The notes under the pieces were generated by a model. The model was given only the letters and a program-made list of their open reading frames with translations. It ran no database searches and had not been told where the DNA came from. Positions 52,314 to 60,680 of a stretch of 64,000 nucleotides of DNA are shown one piece after another. Every line of letters begins with the position of its first letter. Within the stretch, counting starts at the first letter, position 1. The translations under genes were made by a program, and so were the position numbers. Origin of the DNA: DASRBN01 sp035294305 (GTDB taxonomy: Bacteria; Chloroflexota; Ktedonobacteria; Ktedonobacterales; Ktedonobacteraceae); the NCBI GenBank assembly GCA_035294305.1, contig DATGLD010000043.1:1-64000 (forward strand), written 5' to 3'.

Positions 52314-52346
52314 ATGGCTCTCTGCCATGTTTTCTCCACTCTATGA
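52314..52346 (+). CDS. Ten-residue leader ORF upstream of gyrB (candidate)
   Basis: ATG 52314 has a strong GGGAGG at 52299-52304, 9 nt upstream, and encodes MALCHVFSTL before TGA at 52346. It starts about 17 nt after the P1 -10 box. Function unknown; possibly a leader peptide. No other support. Confidence 0.35.
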   Translation: MALCHVFSTL

Positions 52347-52460
52347 GAATACCAATTCAGGGTGTTGAGGCATTTTCTACGAGAAACAGGTAGACCACCA
52401 GGCCACCAATGATGTCTCATGCACCAGAATTATCATCTCCGCATACACGCTTAGATATGG

Positions 52461-52490
52461 CTGACAATGTGCCAATAAAAGGTGTATACT
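52461..52490 (+). promoter_or_regulatory. gyrB promoter P2
   Basis: CTGACA (52461-52466), 18-bp spacer, TATACT (52485-52490), about 180 bp before ATG 52672. Confidence 0.5.
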
Positions 52491-52671
52491 ATAGAAAATA
52501 TGTACAAGAAGGCGCTTATTCTCATCTTGCCCACCACCTGGGAGCAGGTAATTGGGCAGGGGAGAGCGGCGCCATGTTTCCGATAATGCAATACCGGGCG
52601 AATTACACGTAGGGCTAGATTTATCGCGCCCCCGTGTCACTTCCCACATATACAAGGGACGTATCAAGGCT

Positions 52672-54696
52672 ATGGCAAAGACGAAAGAATCCATCATGGC
52701 AGAGCAGATAGACGAGAATAAGAATGCTCTTAGTAGCTATCCCGAACAAAAAACTGGGAATGGCGATGGGAAAGTAAACGGCAATGGTAATGGTGGATAT
52801 AGCGAACAAAACATTCAAATTCTTGAAGGCCTGGAAGCCGTACGCGTGCGCCCCGGCATGTATATTGGAGCGACCGACCAGCGCGGCCTGCACCACCTCA
52901 TCTACGAGGTTGTTGATAATAGCATCGACGAGGTCATGGCGGGCTCTGCCGATACCGTAAAGGTCACCATCCACCCCGATAGCTCGGTGACGATTGAGGA
53001 CAATGGCCGCGGTATCCCCGTCGAAGAACACCACCAGCGCCCCGGCCTCTCCACGCTCGAAGTCGTCATGACCATTCTGCATGCTGGCGGCAAATTCGGC
53101 GGGGGCGGCTACCAGATCAGTAGCGGCCTGCATGGTGTCGGCGTTTCCGTCGTCAACGCGCTTTCCGAATGGTGTCAGGTGGATGTCAAGCGCGACGGCA
53201 TCCTGTATCGCCAGCGCTACGAACGCGGTGTAGCCGTCACGCCACTGGTGGAAGTGGACCTTGTTGAAGAGGATGATACGGGCACTATCACCTCCTTCCT
53301 GCCCGATTTGACGGTCATGGAGACCCGCGACTATAACTTCGACATCCTGGCGCAGCGCTTCCGCGAAATGGCCTACCTGAATCGTGGTATGACCATCTCT
53401 CTCAAAGACGAGCGCACCGAGCGCGAGGTGACCTTCTACTTCGAAGGTGGCCTTGTCTCGTTCGTGCGCTACCTGAACAAGGATCGCGGGCGCATCATGG
53501 CCCGGCCCGTCAGCACCATTCGCGAAATTGACGGCGTCAAGGTTGAACTGGCCGTGCAGTACAACGACGGCTGGAACCCCACCGAATTTTCCTTCGCCAA
53601 CGGCATCAACACCGTCGATGGCGGTATGCACATCACCGGATTCCGCAGCGCCCTCACGCGCACGCTCAATGACTACGCGCGCAAGGTGAATTTGCTCAAA
53701 GAAAAAGATAGCAACCTGACCGGTGACGATGTGCGGCAGGGCCTGACGGCGGTCGTCAGCGTCAAGGTTCCCAACCCGCAATTTGAGGCGCAGACCAAAG
53801 CCAAGCTGAACAATGCCGAAGTACGTCCTATCGTCGAAACGGTGACGACAGAAATGCTCACCAAATACCTGGAGGAGACGCCCAGCGAAGCCAAGGCCAT
53901 CATCGAGAAGTGCTTGCTATCCGCGCGCGCCCGCGAAGCTGCCCGTGCCGCCCGCGACCTGATCCAGCGCAAGAACGCTCTGGACACCACGCTGCCCGGC
54001 AAACTGGCCGATTGTTCCGAAAAACACGCCGACCGCTGCGAACTGTACCTCGTGGAAGGAGACAGCGCCGGTGGTAGTGCAAAATCTGGCCGTGACCGCC
54101 ACTTCCAGGCCATCCTGCCGCTGCGTGGAAAGATTCTCAACGTCGAACGCGCACGACTCGACAAGATGCTGGCTAACGAAGAGGTGAAGAATATCATCAC
54201 CGCTATCGGTGTAGGCATTGGTGAACACTTCAACAAGTCCAAGCTCCGCTATGGGCGCATCGTTATCATGTGCGACGCCGATGTTGATGGCGCGCACATT
54301 CGCACGCTGCTACTGACCTTCTTCTTCCGCTATATGGAGCCGCTGATCACCGACGGGCACCTCTATATTGCGCAGCCGCCGCTCTATCACATCAAAACCG
54401 GCAAAAACGTCCAGTTCGTCTACAGTGATGAGGAACGCGACCGCCTGATCGAAGAATACAAGGCCGCGCACAACGGCAAAGAACCCGAAGTCGGTCGCTA
54501 CAAAGGCCTCGGCGAAATGAACCCCGAAACTCTCTGGGAGACCACCATGGATCCGGCCCGCCGCACGATCCTGAAGGTCAGCATCGAAGAGGCCGTGGAG
54601 GCCGACAAGGTCTTCAACATGCTGATGGGCGACGAGGTTGCGCCGCGCAAGCGGTTTATTGAGAGTCATGCGAAGAGCGCGAAGCTGGACGTGTAG
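52672..54696 (+). CDS. gyrB: DNA gyrase subunit B
   Basis: A 674-residue type IIA topoisomerase ATPase subunit. After an Asn/Gly-rich N-terminal tail of about 45 residues (unusual, low complexity), the GHKL ATPase begins at ILEGLEAVRVRPGMYIG, with EVVDNSIDE and IEDNGRGIPV. GLHGVGVSVVNALS closes the ATP lid. The TOPRIM domain has YLVEGDSAGGSAK and CDADVDGAHIRTLLLTFFF, and the C-terminal GyrB domain ends with the RKRFIESHA motif. gyrA is not in the window. ATG 52672 is preferred; ATG 52696 is an in-frame alternative. Confidence 0.96.
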   Translation: MAKTKESIMAEQIDENKNALSSYPEQKTGNGDGKVNGNGNGGYSEQNIQILEGLEAVRVRPGMYIGATDQRGLHHLIYEVVDNSIDEVMAGSADTVKVTIHPDSSVTIEDNGRGIPVEEHHQRPGLSTLEVVMTILHAGGKFGGGGYQISSGLHGVGVSVVNALSEWCQVDVKRDGILYRQRYERGVAVTPLVEVDLVEEDDTGTITSFLPDLTVMETRDYNFDILAQRFREMAYLNRGMTISLKDERTEREVTFYFEGGLVSFVRYLNKDRGRIMARPVSTIREIDGVKVELAVQYNDGWNPTEFSFANGINTVDGGMHITGFRSALTRTLNDYARKVNLLKEKDSNLTGDDVRQGLTAVVSVKVPNPQFEAQTKAKLNNAEVRPIVETVTTEMLTKYLEETPSEAKAIIEKCLLSARAREAARAARDLIQRKNALDTTLPGKLADCSEKHADRCELYLVEGDSAGGSAKSGRDRHFQAILPLRGKILNVERARLDKMLANEEVKNIITAIGVGIGEHFNKSKLRYGRIVIMCDADVDGAHIRTLLLTFFFRYMEPLITDGHLYIAQPPLYHIKTGKNVQFVYSDEERDRLIEEYKAAHNGKEPEVGRYKGLGEMNPETLWETTMDPARRTILKVSIEEAVEADKVFNMLMGDEVAPRKRFIESHAKSAKLDV

Positions 54697-54816
54697 GAGT
54701 TATTGGATTGCTTGCTTATTGCCACAAATAGTTGGCAGGGCTAAATCGATTGGACATTGCCGCATGCCAACGTTGGTTGCACGAAAGCTCGTAAAGATCA
54801 AAAATTGCCCTGCTCT

Positions 54817-56550
54817 CTATTTCTGTGGCAGGATCGCGAGATCCCAGGCTTTGATGGCATTTTCTCGCAGCACAAACTTCTGCACCTTCCCGCTCCCGGT
54901 CAAAGGATAAGAGGTCACAAATTGGAAGTAGCGCGGGATCTTCTGGTGACTGATCTTTCCCTTACAGTAGGTGCGCAACTCTCGTTCACTCAGTTGCTCT
55001 CCTTGTTTCGGGATGATAACGGCGAGCAACTCTTCACCAAAAAAGGCATCCGGCACGCCCACGACCTGGACGTCGGCCACCTTGGGGTGGCGAATGAGGA
55101 ACTCCTCAATCTCACGTGGAAAAAGATTCTCGCCGCCACGAATGACCATGTCCTTGAGCCGACCCACAATGTTAACGTAGCCGCGCCCGTCCATCGTTGC
55201 CAGGTCACCCGTATGTAACCAACCCTCGGCATCAATCGCCTCGGCTGCCTTTTCCGGCATCTTGTAGTAGCCAGCCATCACAAGGTAGCCCCGGCAGCAG
55301 AGTTCTCCACGCTCTCCAACAGGAAGAATGCTACCTGTTTCCGCATGGATGACCTTGACCTCAGTATGCGGGAGCGGTATGCCCACCGTCGCTGCCTTCA
55401 GTTCAAATGGATCGTCTGAGAGCGTTGTTGTAATGCCGCACGTTGCCTCAGTCTGACCAAAGCCAATAAAAACATCAGCTCCCATTTGCTTTTTGACCTG
55501 CTCCATGAGGGCAATAGGGACAGGAGCACCACCCGTACCTATCAGTTGCAGCGAAGAAAGATCATATGTACCGGCAGCAGGGTGCTGCATAATCGCTGTA
55601 ATCATAGTGGGCGTTCCTGACAAAAAGGTGCAGCGTTCATGGCTGATGATGCGTAACGCTTGCAAGGGATCAAAGGCCAGAAGGGGATGAAGGGAGCAGC
55701 CAAGGCAGAGAGAGCCGAGCGTTCCCGCCACGCACCCCATGGCATGAAAGAATGGCACCAGTACCGCCATGCGGGTAGCTTGATCGGCTCCCCACCGCTT
55801 CGCAAGCAGGCGCGCATTATTGATCAGGGCATAATGTGTCAGCAGTGTGCCTTTAGGAGAGCCTGTTGTGCCGGACGTATAGATGATCATGGCTGGATCA
55901 AAAGGCATGACCGACGTTTGTCGTTCGCGCAGCGCCACGTCGCTGATCTGTTTTCCGCATGTGACCATCTCATCGAAGAGCAGCGGCCAGCCTTCCTCTT
56001 GGGATCCATTAACAGGAGGGCTACCTAACAGGCACACAGAGCGCAGCAGCGGGAGGCGCTCGCTCGTTACTTCGCCTTGTTGGTTGCCAGGAGTAATGAG
56101 CGAACGGATCGTTGCCAGGCAATCATGATCGCGTATACGGGCCATACAGAACACTGTACGGATATCCCCCTGCTTGAGGATGTACTCGACCTCACTAGCG
56201 CGCAGGACGGGATTGATCGTGACCAGAACCAGGCCAGCTTTGGCCGCAGCCATTTGCAAGAGCGACCACTGCGGCAAGTTAGCAGCCCAGACAGCGATAT
56301 GATCTCCTTTGTTCAGACCCAAAGCCAGTAATCCTTTGGCGGCGGCGTTGGCCCGTTCATGATAGTCCTGGTACGTCCAGCGAATGTCGAGGGCCGTACC
56401 GAACTCAGGATAACACGAGTACACCAGAGCTTCCCGGTCGGGAAAAGCTTCAGCTTGATGGTCTAAAAGATCACCAATGGTGATATCAAGGAGTTCTATC
56501 CCCTCGCTTTCGGCCTGCCAATAGGACAGGCCATTGTTGGTCATTCCCAT
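54817..56550 (-). CDS. AMP-forming acyl-CoA synthetase / ligase
   Basis: A 577-residue ANL-superfamily adenylating enzyme. The P-loop-like A3 is IIYTSGTTGSPKGTLLTH, A5 is FIGFGQTEATCG, A7 is GWLHTGDLATMDGRGYV, A8 is GRLKDMVIRGGENLFPREIE, and the catalytic Lys lies in LTGSGKVQKFVL. It activates a fatty or aromatic acid as its CoA ester; substrate unknown. ATG 56550 follows AGGAGG by 6 nt. A GTG at 56598 overlapping the monooxygenase stop (GTGA) is in frame but has a weaker site. Co-transcribed with the monooxygenase. Confidence 0.93.
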   Translation of the reverse strand: MGMTNNGLSYWQAESEGIELLDITIGDLLDHQAEAFPDREALVYSCYPEFGTALDIRWTYQDYHERANAAAKGLLALGLNKGDHIAVWAANLPQWSLLQMAAAKAGLVLVTINPVLRASEVEYILKQGDIRTVFCMARIRDHDCLATIRSLITPGNQQGEVTSERLPLLRSVCLLGSPPVNGSQEEGWPLLFDEMVTCGKQISDVALRERQTSVMPFDPAMIIYTSGTTGSPKGTLLTHYALINNARLLAKRWGADQATRMAVLVPFFHAMGCVAGTLGSLCLGCSLHPLLAFDPLQALRIISHERCTFLSGTPTMITAIMQHPAAGTYDLSSLQLIGTGGAPVPIALMEQVKKQMGADVFIGFGQTEATCGITTTLSDDPFELKAATVGIPLPHTEVKVIHAETGSILPVGERGELCCRGYLVMAGYYKMPEKAAEAIDAEGWLHTGDLATMDGRGYVNIVGRLKDMVIRGGENLFPREIEEFLIRHPKVADVQVVGVPDAFFGEELLAVIIPKQGEQLSERELRTYCKGKISHQKIPRYFQFVTSYPLTGSGKVQKFVLRENAIKAWDLAILPQK

Positions 56551-56594
56551 ATTCATCCTCCTGTCATGACTACTTTTCTGTGCCTGCTCCGTAC

Positions 56595-58100
56595 TCACAA
56601 TGAGCGGATCTTCTCTGGTACAGAGGACACCGTCTGCCGCTGTTTTTCATGCTCTCCCGTAGAGGAGGCGATAGTATCTCCTGATACTTCTGGTGAAGCA
56701 CTCGTTCCTGCCTGCTCGCTCTGACGAGGTGCCCTTTTGAAAAGTACTTTCGTCAGTATACGCGGGCTAAACAGTGCCGTTGGAGGCTTGATTGCCTGCA
56801 AAACTTGATAGAGGAGTAACGTTACCCGCGGGTCGAACGTTGAGAGTTCGTGAACGCGACGTGCATAGCGGTTCAGGAGGTTGACGCCGAGGGGTCTGTT
56901 CCCTTGCGTCTCAGGATGACGGAAATCTTCGCTCGCCGCTAGCAGCCAGAAGGTATCTACAATCTTCGTGATCTTCTTCTGGAAACGGCGCGAGAAACCG
57001 GTGATATCTCCACGTGGATGACGCTCTCGTTGCCGGTACAGCAGAGTATTGAGCGTTTCTGCTTCCAGGGCCGCTGCCGTCATACCCTGTCCGTAGACAG
57101 GATTGAAGCTGCACACGGCATCGCCCAAGGCCACGAAACCCTCTGGGAAGCGAGCGAGACGTTCATAGTGACGTCGACGATTGGCAGGAAACTTATGAAT
57201 GGCAATCGGCGTCAATGGCTCGGCATCTTGAATCGCCTCATAGAGGTCAGGTTGCGGCAAGCTACGAGCAAAGGCGAGAAAGCCAGCCTCATCGTCGGGT
57301 GGATAGTCCCGTATCCAGCCGATCATTGTCACGATCCAGCGATTCCCTTCGATAGGAGCGAGAACGCCAGCCCGTTTCCCGGCGGGAGGAGTCGAGTAGA
57401 CAGCCAGAACGTTGTGGTCAAAGTTATTGTACTCAGGGCGCCGGTAGATACGTGTTGCATAGCCGACATCGACCTTGATTGTGTTTTCCTCTACTGTATC
57501 ATAGCCAAGAGCGGCCAGCCACTGAGGGGTCTGCGAGCCGCGTCCGCTGGCGTCCACGATGAGATCGGCGGAAAGTACTTCTTCGTGCGGCTCACCCTGG
57601 CGATGACGTATCTGAACTCCAGTAATCTGTGTTGCATCATCAGTGGCACAGAGCTTGACCACATCGCAGGCATCGAGAAAGCGCACATTGCTTCTCGCCG
57701 CTACCCGCTCACGCACATGTCCTTCCAGCAGGGGGCGGCTCTGACTGTAGAATGTGATGCCGCTTCTGAAGCGAGGTTTCCACGCGCCAAAATTATACCA
57801 GTGGAAGTCGGCCACTGTATCAATGGCGATGCTTCCATCTTGAAGAAGTGCGGGAAAGAGGTCTGGAAAGAGGTCCTGCAGAATAGATGCACCCCTGTGC
57901 AGCAATATATGAACATGCCGACCTTGTGGCACACCCTTGCGAGCCTGCACCTCCTGTGGAAGCTGATCGCGCTCGATTACCGTTACCTGCTCGAAATGCT
58001 CGGATAGGACGCGACTGGCCAGGAGCCCTGCCATACTGGCGCCGATAACCACGGCATGCTGGCCGCCGAAGCCGCTTCGTGATGATTGCTGGTTACTCAT
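56595..58100 (-). CDS. FAD-dependent monooxygenase
   Basis: A 501-residue class A flavoprotein. The ADP-binding fold is HAVVIGASMAGLLASRVL; the Asp/Gly motif DLIVDASGRGSQTP and the FAD ribityl motif GDAVCSFNPVYGQGMTAAAL are present. It resembles halogenase/squalene-epoxidase-like secondary-metabolite oxygenases. No membrane anchor; the C-terminal 60 residues are polar. AAGGGAG lies 7 nt before ATG 58100. It leads an operon with the acyl-CoA ligase. Its upstream DNA shares a module with the next gene, suggesting common control. Confidence 0.88.
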   Translation of the reverse strand: MSNQQSSRSGFGGQHAVVIGASMAGLLASRVLSEHFEQVTVIERDQLPQEVQARKGVPQGRHVHILLHRGASILQDLFPDLFPALLQDGSIAIDTVADFHWYNFGAWKPRFRSGITFYSQSRPLLEGHVRERVAARSNVRFLDACDVVKLCATDDATQITGVQIRHRQGEPHEEVLSADLIVDASGRGSQTPQWLAALGYDTVEENTIKVDVGYATRIYRRPEYNNFDHNVLAVYSTPPAGKRAGVLAPIEGNRWIVTMIGWIRDYPPDDEAGFLAFARSLPQPDLYEAIQDAEPLTPIAIHKFPANRRRHYERLARFPEGFVALGDAVCSFNPVYGQGMTAAALEAETLNTLLYRQRERHPRGDITGFSRRFQKKITKIVDTFWLLAASEDFRHPETQGNRPLGVNLLNRYARRVHELSTFDPRVTLLLYQVLQAIKPPTALFSPRILTKVLFKRAPRQSEQAGTSASPEVSGDTIASSTGEHEKQRQTVSSVPEKIRSL

Positions 58101-58269
58101 GAGTTTCTCCCTTCATTTGTGCTATGTTTTAACATCTTGTCTATCTTCTGGCTCATCCATTGAGCCGCCTGGAAGTCGGCAATGAATACCTTTCATAGAG
58201 CTTTTTCACACACATTTTCATGTGGAATTATGTAGATGAACTGATCCACCTCTTTAAAGAGGCCTCATG

Positions 58270-58430
58270 GTTCTCGCGTACCAGAACCATTGCTCATAGT
58301 CTACCTGATGGAGGACAGTAACGCATCCGTAAAAATAAAGGATTTTCTGTGTGAGGTACAACAGGTTCGGTTCGAAAATCACCCTATAGAATTACAGGGA
58401 GGCAGAGCAATTCTATGTGCCTTGCAGGCA
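58270..58430 (-). promoter_or_regulatory. Upstream module A, shared with 60490-60635
   Basis: About 140 bp upstream of the monooxygenase operon aligns with 60490-60635 upstream of the propeller gene. Shared words include CATAGT.TACCTG, GAGGATTTT/AAGGATTTT, GTGAGGTA, GGTTC.GTTCGA.AATC and CCCT.TAGAATTA. I estimate about 75% identity by eye. Likely a common promoter/operator region. Confidence 0.6.
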
Positions 58431-58439
58431 TATAAAGCA

Positions 58440-58497
58440 GCCTGGCAGTGAGTGAGGAGAGATAATACTCACTATCTCTCCTCACTCACTGCCAGGC
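58440..58497. terminator. Hairpin with perfect 25-bp stem downstream of the propeller gene
   Basis: Arms 58440-58464 and 58473-58497 are exact reverse complements, loop 8 nt. It lies 24 bp past the stop of the minus-strand propeller gene. 58101-58269 between this block and the monooxygenase shows no gene. Confidence 0.75.
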
Positions 58498-58521
58498 TCA
58501 CAAGCCCGTCCTTCACCCCAT

Positions 58522-60387
58522 TTAGGGAAAGACACGACCAATCTTGTTCGCGGTCAACTCGGTGAACCAGAGGTTGCCATCAGAGCCGCCTGTGATTTCA
58601 AAAGGCCCACTCGTGGAGTTGGGGAAGGTAAACTCGGTGACCTGACCACTCGGAGTGATGCGTCCAAGATCGTTTGTGTTGGTTTCGGCAAACCAGAGGT
58701 TGCCATCAGAGCCTACCGTAATGCCAGCCAGCTGGACTTTGCTGGTGGGTACCCGATACTCGGTGACCTGGCCGCCGGTGGTGATGCGTCCAATGTTATT
58801 CCCAAACTGCTCGGTGAACCACAGCGCACCATCAGGCCCTGGAACGATGTCATACGGAGAACTGTTGGCCGTGGGAATGGAGTACTCGGTAATCTGACCA
58901 CTGGTGGTGATGCGTCCGATCTTGCTCACATTCAGCTCGGTGAACCACAAGGCTCCATCTGAACCTGCCGCGATACTCCACGGACCACTGAAGGCGTTGG
59001 GGAGGGCGTACTCGGTGATTTTGCCACTGATGGTGATGCGTCCGATCTTGTTAGCCCCGCCGTTGTACTCGGTGAACCAGAGGGCTCCATCTGGGCCGGT
59101 CGTGATACCTTCAGCTCCACTTGCGGCGGTAGGGAGCTTGAACTGGGTAATCGTACCGCTGGTGGTGATGCGTCCAATCTTGTTCGCATTCGACTCGGTG
59201 AACCAGAGGGCCTTGTCGGGACCAGCGGTGATGTACCAGGTGCCACTGTTGGCCGTCGGTATCTTGAACTGCGTGATCTTGCCAGTAGGGGTAATGCGCC
59301 CGATCCTGTTCCCTTTCGACTCGGCGAACCAGAGGTTGCCATCGGGACCCCTGGTGATGCCTACCGGCGCGCTATTGGCGGTTTTGATAGTGAACTGATT
59401 GAACTGATTGAACATGGTATTGGCGAGGCCGATCTGACTCGCTCGAAACTCCGTGAACCAGAGGTGGTTGTCTGATCCGAGGGTGATATTCGTTGGCTGG
59501 CTGGTAGCACCACTCGGAACGGCATACTGGGTGAGGTTGCCAGCGAGAGTGAGGCGTCCGATGTATCCGCTCTGCTCGGCGAACCAGAAGTCACCGTCAG
59601 CGCCAACCGTGATGCCAACCGGACTGCCGTTGACAGCGTATGTCTTGAGAAATTGACCGGAAGGGTTCAAGGACTGCACCTGGCCCGCGTCGGCCTCAGT
59701 AAACCAGAGGTTGCCATCAGGGCCGGTAATGATGCTCGCAGGTCCACTATCGGCTGTAGGAACCGCGTACTCGGTGATCTGACCACCAGTGAGATGCCCG
59801 ATGGCATTGCCGGTATCCTCGGTAAACCAGATACTGCCATCCGTACTCGCCGTGATGCCACCTGGTGAACTGCCAGGAGTAGCCTGGAACTCATAGAGGA
59901 AGTTGCCATTGGTATCGATGGCTCCTACCCGGCTCGTGTTGGTCTCGGTAAACCAGAGAGCGCCATCGTAGCCAGCCGTGATTTCCTCCGGAATGCTGTT
60001 CGGAGTGGGCAACGGATACTCGGTGATCTGGCCACCGGTGGTGATCCGTCCGATCTTGTTGCCGCTGGTCTCGGTGAACCACAGGTTGTTATCAGGACCA
60101 ACCGTGATGCCTTGTGGATTGCCGCCATTGGGCAGCGGGTACTCGGTGAACTGGCCGGTGGTAGAGATGCGTGCGATCTTGTTACCCTCAATCTCGGTAA
60201 ACCAGCTGGCTCCATCGGGTCCTCTGACGATATCGCCAGGGAAACTGTCGGCAGTGGGAATTTTGAATTCACTGATCGGGCCGGATGCTGCCTGGGCAAT
60301 GGAACCGTGCAGGCCCAGCACTCCAAGCAGTGCAACGACAATGAAACTTAGCTTGATGAACTGCATACAAAAATGAGATACTCGCAT
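58522..60387 (-). CDS. Secreted streptogramin-lyase-like double beta-propeller
   Basis: A 621-residue exported protein with a signal peptide (FIVVALLGVLGLHGSIAQAA). Fourteen tandem repeats of about 42 residues follow the Vgb pattern GPDGALWFTE...N.IGRITTSGQITEY.IPT. Vgb (virginiamycin B lyase) has seven blades, so this is probably two fused seven-blade propellers. Whether the lyase residues are present cannot be told from the repeats; many such proteins are binding scaffolds. ATG 60387 follows AAAGGAAAA by about 8 nt; the longer frame to 60534 runs into the regulatory module. Confidence 0.87.
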   Translation of the reverse strand: MRVSHFCMQFIKLSFIVVALLGVLGLHGSIAQAASGPISEFKIPTADSFPGDIVRGPDGASWFTEIEGNKIARISTTGQFTEYPLPNGGNPQGITVGPDNNLWFTETSGNKIGRITTGGQITEYPLPTPNSIPEEITAGYDGALWFTETNTSRVGAIDTNGNFLYEFQATPGSSPGGITASTDGSIWFTEDTGNAIGHLTGGQITEYAVPTADSGPASIITGPDGNLWFTEADAGQVQSLNPSGQFLKTYAVNGSPVGITVGADGDFWFAEQSGYIGRLTLAGNLTQYAVPSGATSQPTNITLGSDNHLWFTEFRASQIGLANTMFNQFNQFTIKTANSAPVGITRGPDGNLWFAESKGNRIGRITPTGKITQFKIPTANSGTWYITAGPDKALWFTESNANKIGRITTSGTITQFKLPTAASGAEGITTGPDGALWFTEYNGGANKIGRITISGKITEYALPNAFSGPWSIAAGSDGALWFTELNVSKIGRITTSGQITEYSIPTANSSPYDIVPGPDGALWFTEQFGNNIGRITTGGQVTEYRVPTSKVQLAGITVGSDGNLWFAETNTNDLGRITPSGQVTEFTFPNSTSGPFEITGGSDGNLWFTELTANKIGRVFP

Positions 60388-60489
60388 TGTGTTTTCCTTT
60401 CTGAATCTTTTGAAGCTTCGCTCAAAAATTCTTTCAGTAGAGAGACTTTTATTTTCACTGCAAAGAAGTCGCCTCGCGATTCTCTCAGT

Positions 60490-60635
60490 GAGAACCACTG
60501 CCCATAGTTTACCTGGAGGCGGTCCATAGTACATCTGTAAAAGTAGAGGATTTTTGCGTGAGGTATATGGGTTCAGTTCGAGAATCCCCCTGTAGAATTA
60601 GAGGGAAGCATGATTTTCCCTCGTGCCTTGTAGGA
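60490..60635 (-). promoter_or_regulatory. Upstream module B, shared with 58270-58430
   Basis: Second copy of the module, immediately upstream of the propeller gene, downstream of the LuxR/ATPase regulator stop. It retains CATAGTTTACCTGG, GAGGATTTTTGCGTGAGGTA, TTCAGTTCGAGAATC and CCCTGTAGAATTA. Confidence 0.6.
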
Positions 60636-60680
60636 GTGTGGAAAATGTCAGAGGGGTAGTAAAGGAAGAGAAGTCAGGCG

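Noticed and set aside
52409..52612. A 67-codon ORF in the gyrB leader
   Set aside because: It runs across promoter P2, has no ribosome site and no recognisable composition or motif.
52621..53781. A 386-codon open frame antisense to gyrB
   Set aside because: Shadow of a conserved housekeeping gene with no independent support.
57018..58007. A 329-codon plus-strand frame over the FAD monooxygenase gene
   Set aside because: The minus strand encodes clear FAD motifs; this frame has none and lacks a ribosome site.
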